Below, piece after piece: positions 1 through 5,928 of a stretch of DNA of 7,974 nucleotides. The position numbers and the translations under genes were made by a program. The DNA is from an uncultured Lutibacter sp. (lineage in GTDB: Bacteria; Bacteroidota; Bacteroidia; Flavobacteriales; Flavobacteriaceae). Below the pieces are notes generated by a model, which saw nothing but the letters and a program-made list of their open reading frames with translations, was not told the origin of the DNA and did not search any database. The stretch covers positions 1 to 7,974 of the forward strand of contig CAJXUO010000051.1 of assembly GCA_913061425.1 (NCBI GenBank), given 5' to 3'. How positions within the stretch are numbered: the stretch's first letter is position 1; each line of letters opens with the position of its first letter.

Positions 1-77
1 TGGTAGGAGTTTTTAATTCGTAGTTGTTTCATTAACAAAATACAGAACTATAATATTTAAAATTCATAAACTATGAA

Positions 78-93
78 GGTGTTTTAAAACACC
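78..93. repeat. Perfect 16-bp palindrome upstream of the envelope operon
   Basis: The sequence GGTGTTTTAAAACACC is a perfect inverted repeat with no spacer; as a hairpin it would give a 6-bp GC-containing stem around TTAA. It lies about 110 bases before the first operon gene and just upstream of a promoter-like box at 106-113. No T-run follows on either strand, so it is not a classical terminator. It could be an operator for a dimeric regulator, or the end signal of a gene lying to the left of the window. The palindrome is directly visible; its role is inference. Confidence 0.5.
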
Positions 94-105
94 AACTATT
101 TAACC

Positions 106-113
106 TATCTTTA
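106..113 (+). promoter_or_regulatory. Weak candidate -7 box for the trx-apbE-DUF4266-DUF3570 operon
   Basis: TATCTTTA differs at one position from the Bacteroidota -7 consensus TAnnTTTG. No TTG is found at the expected 17-23 base spacing upstream; that stretch is instead occupied by the 16-bp palindrome at 78-93. If used, transcription would start near 120 and leave a leader of about 85 bases. It is the best candidate in the 204 bases before the operon but is poorly supported. Confidence 0.22.
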
Positions 114-204
114 TTAAAACAACTATTGAAAGCCAATCTCAACTGCAAGAATATGTTGATCAATGTAGTGAGGTTACTAATTGTATAACACAAAATCAAA
201 CGAA

Positions 205-630
205 ATGCAGAAACTACTTTTCCTTTTCCTTTTCCTTTTTTCTATGAATGTGATTTCTCAAAATTGGAATGTCAATTATGAGAAATCACTTGAACTTGCT
301 TCACAAGAAAGTAAAAATATTATTTTAGTTTTTTCTGGATCAGATTGGTGTGGTCCATGTATTAAATTGGATAATGAAATTTTTCAAAGTGTAGATTTTA
401 TAAACTATGCAAATAAAAATTGGGTTTTATTAAAGGCGGACTTTCCGAAAAAGAAGAACAATAAACTTTCAAAAGAGCAACAAAATCACAATGATATGTT
501 GGCTGAAAAATACAAAGCTACTTTTCCATTAATCGTAGTTTTAGATTCTAAAGGCAACGTATTGGGTAGGTCTGGGTATAAAAAATATTCTCCAAAAGAG
601 TTTGTTGAACACCTTGTAAACTTTGAGTAA
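205..630 (+). CDS. Secreted thioredoxin-like protein with WCGPC active site
   Basis: A 141-residue periplasmic thioredoxin-fold protein, expected to reduce or exchange disulfides outside the cytoplasm. Residues 1-19 form a signal peptide with a Leu-Phe repeat core (LFLFLFLF) ending in VISQ. The active site is SDWCGPC, with Cys49 and Cys52, and the cis-proline is probably Pro108 in ATFPLIVVLD. The SDWCGPCIKL context resembles the thioredoxin_7-like group rather than cytoplasmic TrxA. I chose the ATG at 205 over the in-frame TTG at 181 because the TTG directly follows a stop and would put a polar extension in front of a well-formed signal peptide. It is the first gene of an operon and ends one base before the apbE-like ATG at 632. 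A natural role would be to keep the cysteines of the small lipoprotein two genes downstream reduced, but that is inference. Confidence 0.88.
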   Translation: MQKLLFLFLFLFSMNVISQNWNVNYEKSLELASQESKNIILVFSGSDWCGPCIKLDNEIFQSVDFINYANKNWVLLKADFPKKKNNKLSKEQQNHNDMLAEKYKATFPLIVVLDSKGNVLGRSGYKKYSPKEFVEHLVNFE

Positions 631-631
631 T

Positions 632-1621
632 ATGAAAAATACTTGTTTTATTTTTATATTTCTTTTTTCATTATCGATATTTTCTCAACCGCAAAAATAT
701 AAAAGGGTTGTTAAGTTAATGGGAAGTCGGTTTGACATCTCTGTAGTTGATGAAAGCAAGGAAAGGGCGAACGAGTATATTGATATAGCGATAAGTGAAA
801 TAAGTAGAATAGAAAATATTATTTCTTCATGGAATCCTTCATCTCAAACCTCTTTGATTAATAAAAATTCTGGAGTAAAACCGATTAAAGTTGATGATGA
901 ATTATTTGACTTGATAGAAAGAAGTCTTATAATTTCTAAATTGACAGATGGTGCTTTCGATATTACGTATGCTTCAATGGATATAATTTGGAAATTTGAC
1001 GGAAGTATGATAGAAATGCCTTCGGATATTATTATTAAAAAGTCAGTAGATAAAGTTGGCTATGAGAATATTGTTTTGAATAAAAAAGAAAAGACAGTAT
1101 ATCTTAAATTGAAAGGGATGAGAATTGGTTTTGGAGCTATTGGTAAAGGTTATGCTGCTGATAAAGCAAAAGAATTATTAAAGGCCAAAGGAGTTAAAGC
1201 AGGAATTATAAATGCTTCTGGTGATATGAATACTTGGGGGAAACAACCAAATGGAGAAGATTGGAAAGTTGGAATCACAAATCCATTGGACAAGAATAAA
1301 ACCTTTGCGTTATTACCAATTTCAAACACATCTGTAGTTACGTCAGGTAATTATGAAAAATTTGTGGAGTTTGGTGGGCAAAGGTATTCACATATTATTA
1401 ATCCTAAAACAGGATACCCAAGTTCTGGGATTGTTAGCGTAAGTGTTTTTGCTGCTAAGGCAGAATTGGCAGATGCTTTGGCAACTTCAATTTTTGTGAT
1501 GGGAAAAGATATTGGGATAGATTTAATAAATCAATTAAAAGGAATAGACTGTATTCTTGTTGATGATAAAGGGAAAGTGCATACTTCGAATAATATAACA
1601 TTAGAAAATACTGAAAAATGA
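632..1621 (+). CDS. apbE: FAD:protein FMN transferase (ApbE family), exported
   Basis: A 329-residue ApbE-family protein. The family is a Mg-dependent flavin transferase that moves FMN from FAD onto a Thr or Ser of an exported acceptor protein. A signal peptide spans about residues 1-19 (LFSLSIFSQ) with no lipobox, so the protein is probably soluble periplasmic. Family motifs in order: MGSRFDI (30-36), SSWNPSSQTSLIN, TDGAFDITYASMDIIWKF, GAIGKGYAAD (GKG at 171-173), NASGDM (194-199), TSGNYEKF (237 onward), H254 with NPKTG (257-261), and ADALATS (280-286), whose D281 and T285 fall at the family's metal site. The usual GGD of the central motif is SGD here, a mild variation. The ATG at 632 is preferred over the TTG at 623, which lies inside the preceding gene. 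The stop overlaps the next start as ATGA, indicating translational coupling. No standard acceptor such as NqrC, RnfG or an FMN-binding-domain protein is in the window. Confidence 0.93.
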   Translation: MKNTCFIFIFLFSLSIFSQPQKYKRVVKLMGSRFDISVVDESKERANEYIDIAISEISRIENIISSWNPSSQTSLINKNSGVKPIKVDDELFDLIERSLIISKLTDGAFDITYASMDIIWKFDGSMIEMPSDIIIKKSVDKVGYENIVLNKKEKTVYLKLKGMRIGFGAIGKGYAADKAKELLKAKGVKAGIINASGDMNTWGKQPNGEDWKVGITNPLDKNKTFALLPISNTSVVTSGNYEKFVEFGGQRYSHIINPKTGYPSSGIVSVSVFAAKAELADALATSIFVMGKDIGIDLINQLKGIDCILVDDKGKVHTSNNITLENTEK

Positions 1622-1827
1622 AAAAAGTTTTAATTTTAATTGTAGCAATAACAACTCTAAGTTCTTGTGTTGTGGTTAAAGAGTATCAAAAAGTAAATAT
1701 TAATGATCCTGACATGGTTTTAACAGCCAATAAAATTGAAAAATTTGAAACAAATTTTCAAATTTATAGAGAAGGAGCCTCTGGTGCAAATGGAGGTAAA
1801 ACTGGCGGAGGCTGTGGTTGTAATTAA
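1618..1827 (+). CDS. Small DUF4266-type lipoprotein with C-terminal GGGCGCN
   Basis: A 69-residue lipoprotein. The signal peptide ends in a lipobox LSSC, so the lipidated residue is Cys17 and the mature protein is about 53 residues. The middle (VNINDPDMVL...KFETNFQIYREGAS) and the glycine-rich tail with GGGCGCN at the very C-terminus fit the DUF4266 family, which as I recall is commonly encoded beside DUF3570 proteins. Cys66 and Cys68 form a C-x-C pair that could bind metal or be redox active. Residues 52-58 read EGASGAN, resembling the ApbE acceptor pattern D-G-x-S-G-A-T but lacking the final Thr/Ser. The ATG overlaps the apbE stop (ATGA), and the DUF3570 gene starts seven bases after this stop, so the genes are expected to be co-expressed. 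Function is unknown; family assignment is from recall of the tail and context. Confidence 0.85.
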   Translation: MKKVLILIVAITTLSSCVVVKEYQKVNINDPDMVLTANKIEKFETNFQIYREGASGANGGKTGGGCGCN

Positions 1828-1834
1828 GATGGTT

Positions 1835-3289
1835 ATGAAAAAATATATATCGATACTGTTTTTATTCTGTTCAGTAATCGCTTTTTCTCAAAAAGAAAAC
1901 GAGGATTCGAAAGAATATAAAAAGAGAGTTTTAGAATCTACTGAAGTAGATTTTTTAATGAGTTATTATAGTCAAGATGGGAACCATGCTTCAGTGACTG
2001 GTGGTGTAGGTGCCGAAGAATTAACGGATATTACACCAACAATTATTGTTTCTATTCCATTGAATGATGATGATGTTTTAACAATTGATGCTGGAATTTC
2101 AGCGTATACTTCTGCTTCTTCAAGTAATTTAGATCCATTTGATTCATCTGGAGCTTCACAAGGAGGTGATGATGATGATGATGATGATGATCGAATTCTG
2201 GCTGGTAATATTGAAGGCAGTCCTTGGGTTGAATCATCTGGAGCTTCTAGACAAGATATTTGGAGTAGTGTAAATATAAATTATTCTCATAGTTCTGATG
2301 ATAGAAATAAGATTTGGACGGCTAATGTTGGTTTTGCAGCTGAATATGATTATACTTCTATAGGATTTGGTGGAGGTTTCACAAAACTATTCAATGAGAA
2401 GAATACAGAGTTTGGAATAAAAGGCCAACTATATCTTGATACATGGAGCCCGAAATATCCTACAGAATTAGATTCATATCTTGAAGCAGGGAGTAATTTA
2501 AATAACGGGTTCTTTAATGGACTCGATATATTAAATCAAAACGGTGATATTATCGATAAAAATGGTGTAGAAGTTTGGAGTCCTATAAATTCAACATTAA
2601 TAGATAATAAAAGCCGTAACTCATATTCGGTGTCATTAAGTTTTTCGCAAATACTAACTAAAAATTCTCAATTCTCCTTATTCTTTGATGTTGTTCAGCA
2701 AAATGGATGGCTGTCAAATCCTATGCAAAGAATCTATTTTTCTGATAGACCAAATTATTATGTTGGTAATTCGGCAAGTATTTCTAATTATACGTCTAAA
2801 GAAAATATTGATGTGTTTCAATTAGCAGATGACATTGAACGATTGCCAGGTAGTCGTATTAAAATACCAATAGGAATGCGTTATAATCATTACATTAATG
2901 AAAAACTTACATTAAGGGCTTATTATCGTTATTATTTTGATGATTGGGGAATTAATTCTCACACAGCAAATATAGAGTTGCCAATAAAAATTAGTGATAA
3001 ATTCACATTATACCCTACGTATCGCTATTATCAACAAACAGCAGCAGATTATTTTGCACCTTTTGAAAGTAATTTATCTACTCAAGACTTTTATACTTCC
3101 GATTATGACTTATCAAAGTTTGATAGTAATCAATATGGATTAGGAATAAAATATTCAGATATATTGGCGAAAACGGAAGTTTTTAATTTTGGTTTAAAAT
3201 CTATTGACTTAAGGTATAACAGTTACTCAAGAAGTGATGGTCTAAATTCAGGTATTATATCCTTTGGAATTAAGTTTGTAAATAAATAA
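1835..3289 (+). CDS. DUF3570 outer-membrane beta-barrel with poly-Asp loop
   Basis: A 484-residue exported protein. The signal peptide is about residues 1-19 (MKKYISILFLFCSVIAFSQ). The rest has many alternating hydrophobic/polar, Tyr- and Ser-rich strands (for example ANVGFAAEYDYTSIGFGGGF and LRAYYRYYFDDW) and ends in SGIISFGIKFVNK, as expected of an outer-membrane barrel. DVLTIDAGISAYTSASSSNLDPFD and SSVNINYSHSSDDRN are typical of DUF3570. Between them lies a loop with eight Asp in a row (residues 112-119), flanked by two SSGAS copies; an NDDD run is at about 77-80. The acidic loop may bind cations, which is inference. The start is taken at 1835 (MKKY); the in-frame ATG at 1829 would add only Met-Val. 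An upstream in-frame ATG at 1736 lies inside the lipoprotein gene and would bury the signal peptide. It is last in the operon and is followed by a terminator. Substrate and function are unknown. Confidence 0.87.
   Translation: MKKYISILFLFCSVIAFSQKENEDSKEYKKRVLESTEVDFLMSYYSQDGNHASVTGGVGAEELTDITPTIIVSIPLNDDDVLTIDAGISAYTSASSSNLDPFDSSGASQGGDDDDDDDDRILAGNIEGSPWVESSGASRQDIWSSVNINYSHSSDDRNKIWTANVGFAAEYDYTSIGFGGGFTKLFNEKNTEFGIKGQLYLDTWSPKYPTELDSYLEAGSNLNNGFFNGLDILNQNGDIIDKNGVEVWSPINSTLIDNKSRNSYSVSLSFSQILTKNSQFSLFFDVVQQNGWLSNPMQRIYFSDRPNYYVGNSASISNYTSKENIDVFQLADDIERLPGSRIKIPIGMRYNHYINEKLTLRAYYRYYFDDWGINSHTANIELPIKISDKFTLYPTYRYYQQTAADYFAPFESNLSTQDFYTSDYDLSKFDSNQYGLGIKYSDILAKTEVFNFGLKSIDLRYNSYSRSDGLNSGIISFGIKFVNK
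2139..2247 (+). repeat. In-frame direct repeat flanking the poly-Asp tract
   Basis: TTGATTCATCTGGAGCTTC at 2139-2157 recurs with one mismatch (GAA for GAT) at 2229-2247. The copies are exactly 90 bases, or 30 codons, apart and encode DSSGAS and ESSGAS. The Asp8 tract lies between them. Recombination or slippage between the copies would remove or duplicate 30 residues without shifting the frame. Confidence 0.7.
2168..2191 (+). repeat. (GAT)8 trinucleotide repeat encoding Asp8
   Basis: Eight perfect GAT units in frame in the DUF3570 gene encode residues 112-119, all Asp. Exclusive use of GAT rather than a GAT/GAC mix means the tract is a true DNA microsatellite, able to change length by slippage with each unit adding or removing one Asp and no frameshift. 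On the opposite strand it reads as poly-His, which is only a shadow. Confidence 0.9.
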
Positions 3290-3295
3290 TTTATA

Positions 3296-3319
3296 GCCTC
3301 ACAGTAGTGAGGCTTTTTT
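3296..3319 (+). terminator. Rho-independent terminator of the envelope operon
   Basis: A perfect 7-bp stem GCCTCAC/GTGAGGC with loop AGTA is followed by six T. It begins seven bases after the DUF3570 stop and separates this operon from prfA. Confidence 0.9.
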
Positions 3320-3345
3320 ATTAGACAAAAACAATTTAAAATTTG

Positions 3346-3353
3346 TAAATTTG
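3346..3353 (+). promoter_or_regulatory. -7 promoter box for prfA
   Basis: TAAATTTG matches the Bacteroidota -7 consensus TAnnTTTG exactly and sits 18 bases before the prfA ATG, just past the preceding terminator. No clean TTG -33 element is present at the usual spacing; only AT-rich sequence and a TTAG at 3321-3324 are there. The position makes a promoter likely, with a very short leader containing a purine-rich AAAGAAAGA before the start codon. Confidence 0.6.
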
Positions 3354-3371
3354 CGTTCCAAAGAAAGATAG

Positions 3372-4448
3372 ATGTTAGACAAACTACATATAATAAGACA
3401 ACGATTTGATGAGGTTTCGGATTTGATTATACAGCCAGATATTATTACTGACCAAAAACGCTATGTAAAACTCAATAAAGAATATAAAGATTTAAGTTTG
3501 ATGGTTGAAAAGATCAAAGAATATGAAACTTTACTGAATAACGTTGTTGAGGCTAAAGAGATTGTTGCCGATGGTTCAGATGCTGAGATGGTAGAGATGG
3601 CGAAAATGGAGATGGATGATGCAAATCCAGCGATTCTAAAACTTGAAGAAGATATCAAGTTTATGCTGATCCCTAAAGACCCTGAAGATGTTAAAAATGT
3701 AATTGTTGAAATACGTGCTGGAACAGGTGGTGATGAAGCAAGTATTTTTGCAGGAGATTTATATAGAATGTATACGAAATATTGCTCTGATAAAGGATGG
3801 AGTATTGAAGTTGAAAATTCAAATTTAGGAACTTCTGGAGGTTTTAAAGAAATTATATTTAGTGTTAATGGTCCTGATGTTTATGGTGAAATGAAGTTTG
3901 AGTCTGGAGTACATCGTGTTCAAAGAGTACCACAAACAGAAACTCAAGGTAGAGTGCATACTAGTGCAGCAACGGTAATTGTGCTTCCTGAAGCAGAAGA
4001 GTTTGATTTGCAATTAGACATGAAAGAAGTGAGAATTGAGAGGACTACTTCAACAGGTCCTGGAGGTCAGTCTGTAAATACTACATACTCTGCAATTAAA
4101 TTACATCATGAGCCTACGGGAATGATTGTAAGTTGTCAGGATCAAAAGTCATCACATAAAAACTTAGAGAAAGCACTTAAAGTTTTGCGTAGTAGATTAT
4201 ATGAAATGGAATTAGCTAAAAAGTTAGCTGCAGATTCTGCAAAGCGTAAAAGTATGGTTTCGAGTGGTGATAGATCTGCGAAAATTAGAACCTATAATTA
4301 CCCTCAAGGACGCGTAACTGAGCATAGGATTGGATTGACATTATACGATTTACAAAATGTTATGAATGGTGATATTCATAAGATTGTTGATGGATTGAAA
4401 CTTGCTGAGAATACAGAGAAATTAAAAGAACTTGGAGAAGTTTTATAA
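3372..4448 (+). CDS. prfA: Peptide chain release factor 1
   Basis: A 358-residue class I release factor, the family's normal length. It recognises UAA and UAG stop codons in the ribosomal A site and triggers peptide release. The GGQ catalytic motif is at residues 231-233 in [20 protein letters not shown]. The stop-codon recognition tripeptide falls at 187-189 in [17 protein letters not shown] and reads PQT; this P-x-T form identifies RF1 rather than RF2, which has SPF. The N-terminal helical domain precedes it, with [19 protein letters not shown] marking the start of the core. It is transcribed alone: a terminator lies upstream and a strong one follows about 22 bases after the stop. The usual partner prmC/hemK is not adjacent. 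Confidence 0.98.
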   Translation: MLDKLHIIRQRFDEVSDLIIQPDIITDQKRYVKLNKEYKDLSLMVEKIKEYETLLNNVVEAKEIVADGSDAEMVEMAKMEMDDANPAILKLEEDIKFMLIPKDPEDVKNVIVEIRAGTGGDEASIFAGDLYRMYTKYCSDKGWSIEVENSNLGTSGGFKEIIFSVNGPDVYGEMKFESGVHRVQRVPQTETQGRVHTSAATVIVLPEAEEFDLQLDMKEVRIERTTSTGPGGQSVNTTYSAIKLHHEPTGMIVSCQDQKSSHKNLEKALKVLRSRLYEMELAKKLAADSAKRKSMVSSGDRSAKIRTYNYPQGRVTEHRIGLTLYDLQNVMNGDIHKIVDGLKLAENTEKLKELGEVL

Positions 4449-4463
4449 ATAGAATTAAGAAAT

Positions 4464-4498
4464 AAAAAAAGCCCAAACAGTCTGTTTGGGCTTTTTTT
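4464..4498. terminator. Strong bidirectional terminator after prfA
   Basis: A 9-bp stem GCCCAAACA/TGTTTGGGC with loop GTC is preceded by seven A and followed by seven T, so it can stop transcription from both directions. It ends prfA on the plus strand and would also back up the terminator of the converging rplT operon. Confidence 0.93.
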
Positions 4499-4601
4499 AT
4501 TTCTTATACCAATCTCTTAATACAGTTTTAATTGTGCAGAAGGATTAATGAAAAGGGACTAAATCAGAAAGAAGAGCAATACTAATAAATCATTTACAAA
4601 C

Positions 4602-4631
4602 AAAAAGTCCTAAACTTTCGTTTAGGACTTT
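4602..4631 (-). terminator. Terminator of the thrS-infC-rpmI-rplT operon
   Basis: A 12-bp perfect stem spans 4604-4615 with 4620-4631. Read on the minus strand the loop is GAAA closed by C-G, a stable GNRA-type tetraloop, and the stem runs into a short T-run. It starts about 25 bases after the rplT stop. The stretch between it and the prfA terminator, about 4499-4601, holds nothing I recognise. Confidence 0.88.
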
Positions 4632-4655
4632 CATTATAAGCAAGGTATTAACTAT

Positions 4656-5000
4656 CTATTTAACTTTGTCAACTACTGCCTTAAAAGCATCTGGATTGTT
4701 CATCGCTAAATCTGCAAGTACCTTACGGTTCAATTCAATATTATTAGCTTTAACTTTACCCATAAACTGAGAATAAGACATTCCGTATTGGCGTGCACCA
4801 GCGTTGATACGTTGGATCCACAATCCACGGAAGTTTCTTTTATTGTTTTTACGGTCTCTATAAGAATATAACATTCCTTTTTCAACCGCATTTTTTGCTA
4901 CTGTGTAAACGTTTTTACGTCTTCCAAAGTAACCTTTTGCTTGCTTCAATATCTTTTTTCTTCGAGCTCTTGAAGCAACTGAATTTACTGATCTTGGCAT
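4656..5000 (-). CDS. rplT: 50S ribosomal protein L20
   Basis: A 114-residue protein with the full L20 sequence pattern: [19 protein letters not shown], then [50 protein letters not shown], and the C-terminal [13 protein letters not shown]20 is an early 23S rRNA-binding assembly protein; in several bacteria it also represses its own operon by binding the mRNA. Length is normal. The ATG at 5000 is the only sensible start. It is the last gene of the operon, 91 bases after rpmI, and is followed by a terminator. That 91-base spacer is long for this operon and contains possible RNA structure. Confidence 0.98.
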   Translation of the reverse strand: MPRSVNSVASRARRKKILKQAKGYFGRRKNVYTVAKNAVEKGMLYSYRDRKNNKRNFRGLWIQRINAGARQYGMSYSQFMGKVKANNIELNRKVLADLAMNNPDAFKAVVDKVK

Positions 5001-5021
5001 AATTTCAATGTTTTTGTTTTA

Positions 5022-5083
5022 TGATAGGCGGTTTAAAACTAATTAAACTCTTTTATAAGCTCTATCACAAGGTTAAACTAATT
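5022..5083 (-). promoter_or_regulatory. Possible RNA structure in the rpmI-rplT spacer
   Basis: The 91-base spacer contains an outer inverted repeat TGATAG (5022-5027)/CTATCA (5062-5067) enclosing an inner one, GTTTAA (5031-5036)/TTAAAC (5043-5048). A second TTAAAC at 5073-5078 could pair with the same GTTTAA, and AACTAATT occurs twice (5037-5044 and 5076-5083). Mutually exclusive pairing just before rplT would suit autoregulation by L20, but the elements are short and AT-rich, so chance is a serious alternative. Confidence 0.22.
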
Positions 5084-5091
5084 CCTAACTT

Positions 5092-5289
5092 CTATTTCAA
5101 AGTTAATTGTTGTAAGATGTTACTCCTGTCAGATTTGTGTACCAAACCATCGTGAGTAAGTCTTAGCTTACGCTTTTTAGATTTTTTTGTCAATATATGA
5201 CTCTTAAAAGCATGCTTTCTTTTGATTTTTCCAGTTCCAGTCAACTTAAAACGTTTCTTGGCGCTAGATTTTGTTTTCATTTTAGGCAT
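5092..5289 (-). CDS. rpmI: 50S ribosomal protein L35
   Basis: A 65-residue, very basic protein beginning [31 protein letters not shown] and ending [17 protein letters not shown], the normal length and pattern of L35, a component of the large ribosomal subunit. It lies between infC and rplT in the conserved order. It has a clear Shine-Dalgarno sequence on the minus strand, GAGGAGA at 5297-5291, one base before the ATG, which is uncommon in Bacteroidota. Between the infC stop and this start a short hairpin (CTGTTT/AAACAG, 5324-5339) is possible. Confidence 0.97.
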   Translation of the reverse strand: MPKMKTKSSAKKRFKLTGTGKIKRKHAFKSHILTKKSKKRKLRLTHDGLVHKSDRSNILQQLTLK

Positions 5290-5290
5290 T

Positions 5291-5297
5291 TCTCCTC
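5291..5297 (-). promoter_or_regulatory. rpmI: Canonical Shine-Dalgarno sequence of rpmI
   Basis: GAGGAGA on the minus strand sits immediately before the rpmI ATG at 5289. Most genes in this window show no such element, so the site is unusual here. The spacing to the ATG is short, which may reduce its effect. Confidence 0.5.
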
Positions 5298-5346
5298 GTT
5301 TTTATCTTGCTTAATATTATTTGCTGTTTCTTAAAACAGTTTACTT

Positions 5347-5907
5347 TTACTTCTTTTTTGGAGAAAGGAACATAATCATACGTTTTCCTTCCAACTTAGG
5401 CATTTGTTCAACTTTACCATACTCTTCCAATTCTTGAGCTAATTTTAATAATAAAATCTGCCCCTGATCTTTGTATATGATTGAACGACCTTTAAAGAAT
5501 ACAAATGCTTTTAACTTTGCACCTTCTTCTAAAAATTTTATTGCATGTTTCTTTTTAAATTCATAATCATGCTCATCAGTTTGAGGTCCGAAACGAATTT
5601 CTTTGACTACAACTTTAGTAGCCTTAGATTTTAATGATTTTTCACGCTTTTTCTGTTCGTATAGAAACTTTTTATAGTCAATAACCTTACAAACAGGAGG
5701 CACAGCTTTTGGTGATATCTCTACCAAATCCAGTTCTTGTTCCCTAGCCATTGTTTTAGCTTGAATTAATGAATAAACACCTACTTCAATGTTTTCACCA
5801 ACTAGTCGAACTTCATCAACAAACTTAATATGTTCATTAATTCTGTGCTGATCTTCTTTTATTACCCTCCAAGGCTTTCTAGCCCCTTTTTTTCGTCTTA
5901 TTGCTAT
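5347..5907 (-). CDS. infC: Translation initiation factor IF-3, non-AUG start
   Basis: A 186-residue IF-3 when started at ATA 5907, close to the usual 180. It binds the 30S subunit, prevents premature 50S joining and checks the start codon and initiator tRNA. The N-terminal domain is visible upstream of the first in-frame ATG (5751): [79 protein letters not shown]. Starting at 5751 would delete that domain. Between the thrS stop and 5751 there is no in-frame ATG, GTG or TTG, so the start must be ATA 5907 (MAIRRKKG) or ATC 5910 (MIAIRRKKG). In E. coli infC uses AUU, through which IF-3 limits its own translation; the same logic probably applies here. The C-terminal domain continues to [16 protein letters not shown]. 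It starts 21 bases after thrS, in the same frame as the thrS stop. Confidence 0.93.
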   Translation of the reverse strand: MAIRRKKGARKPWRVIKEDQHRINEHIKFVDEVRLVGENIEVGVYSLIQAKTMAREQELDLVEISPKAVPPVCKVIDYKKFLYEQKKREKSLKSKATKVVVKEIRFGPQTDEHDYEFKKKHAIKFLEEGAKLKAFVFFKGRSIIYKDQGQILLLKLAQELEEYGKVEQMPKLEGKRMIMFLSPKKK

Positions 5908-5928
5908 GATTTCAAAATTTAAATTAAA

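Noticed and set aside
1..32. Possible start of a minus-strand gene (MKQLRIKNSY...) running off the left edge
   Set aside because: Only ten codons are visible, with no ribosome-binding site or convincing promoter; cannot be distinguished from chance.
104..247. Plus-strand open frame of about 47 codons reading IESQSQLQEYVDQCSEVTNC...
   Set aside because: It looks protein-like but has no ATG, GTG or TTG start, runs into the thioredoxin-like gene in another frame, and matches nothing I recognise. A decayed gene remnant is possible but unsupported.
1736..1834. N-terminal extension of the DUF3570 frame from an ATG at 1736
   Set aside because: It overlaps the lipoprotein gene in another frame and would put residues before a good signal peptide; ATG 1835 (or 1829) is the sensible start.
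2052..2237. Minus-strand reading frame with eight consecutive His
   Set aside because: It is the antisense of the GAT repeat inside the well-supported DUF3570 gene; the poly-His is a by-product of poly-Asp codons.
3930..3938. Release factor 1 tripeptide is PQT rather than the E. coli PAT
   Set aside because: The first Pro and third Thr define RF1 and the middle residue varies naturally; nothing suggests altered stop-codon use.
3461..4013. Minus-strand open frames opposite prfA
   Set aside because: They are shadows of prfA with no recognisable protein features.
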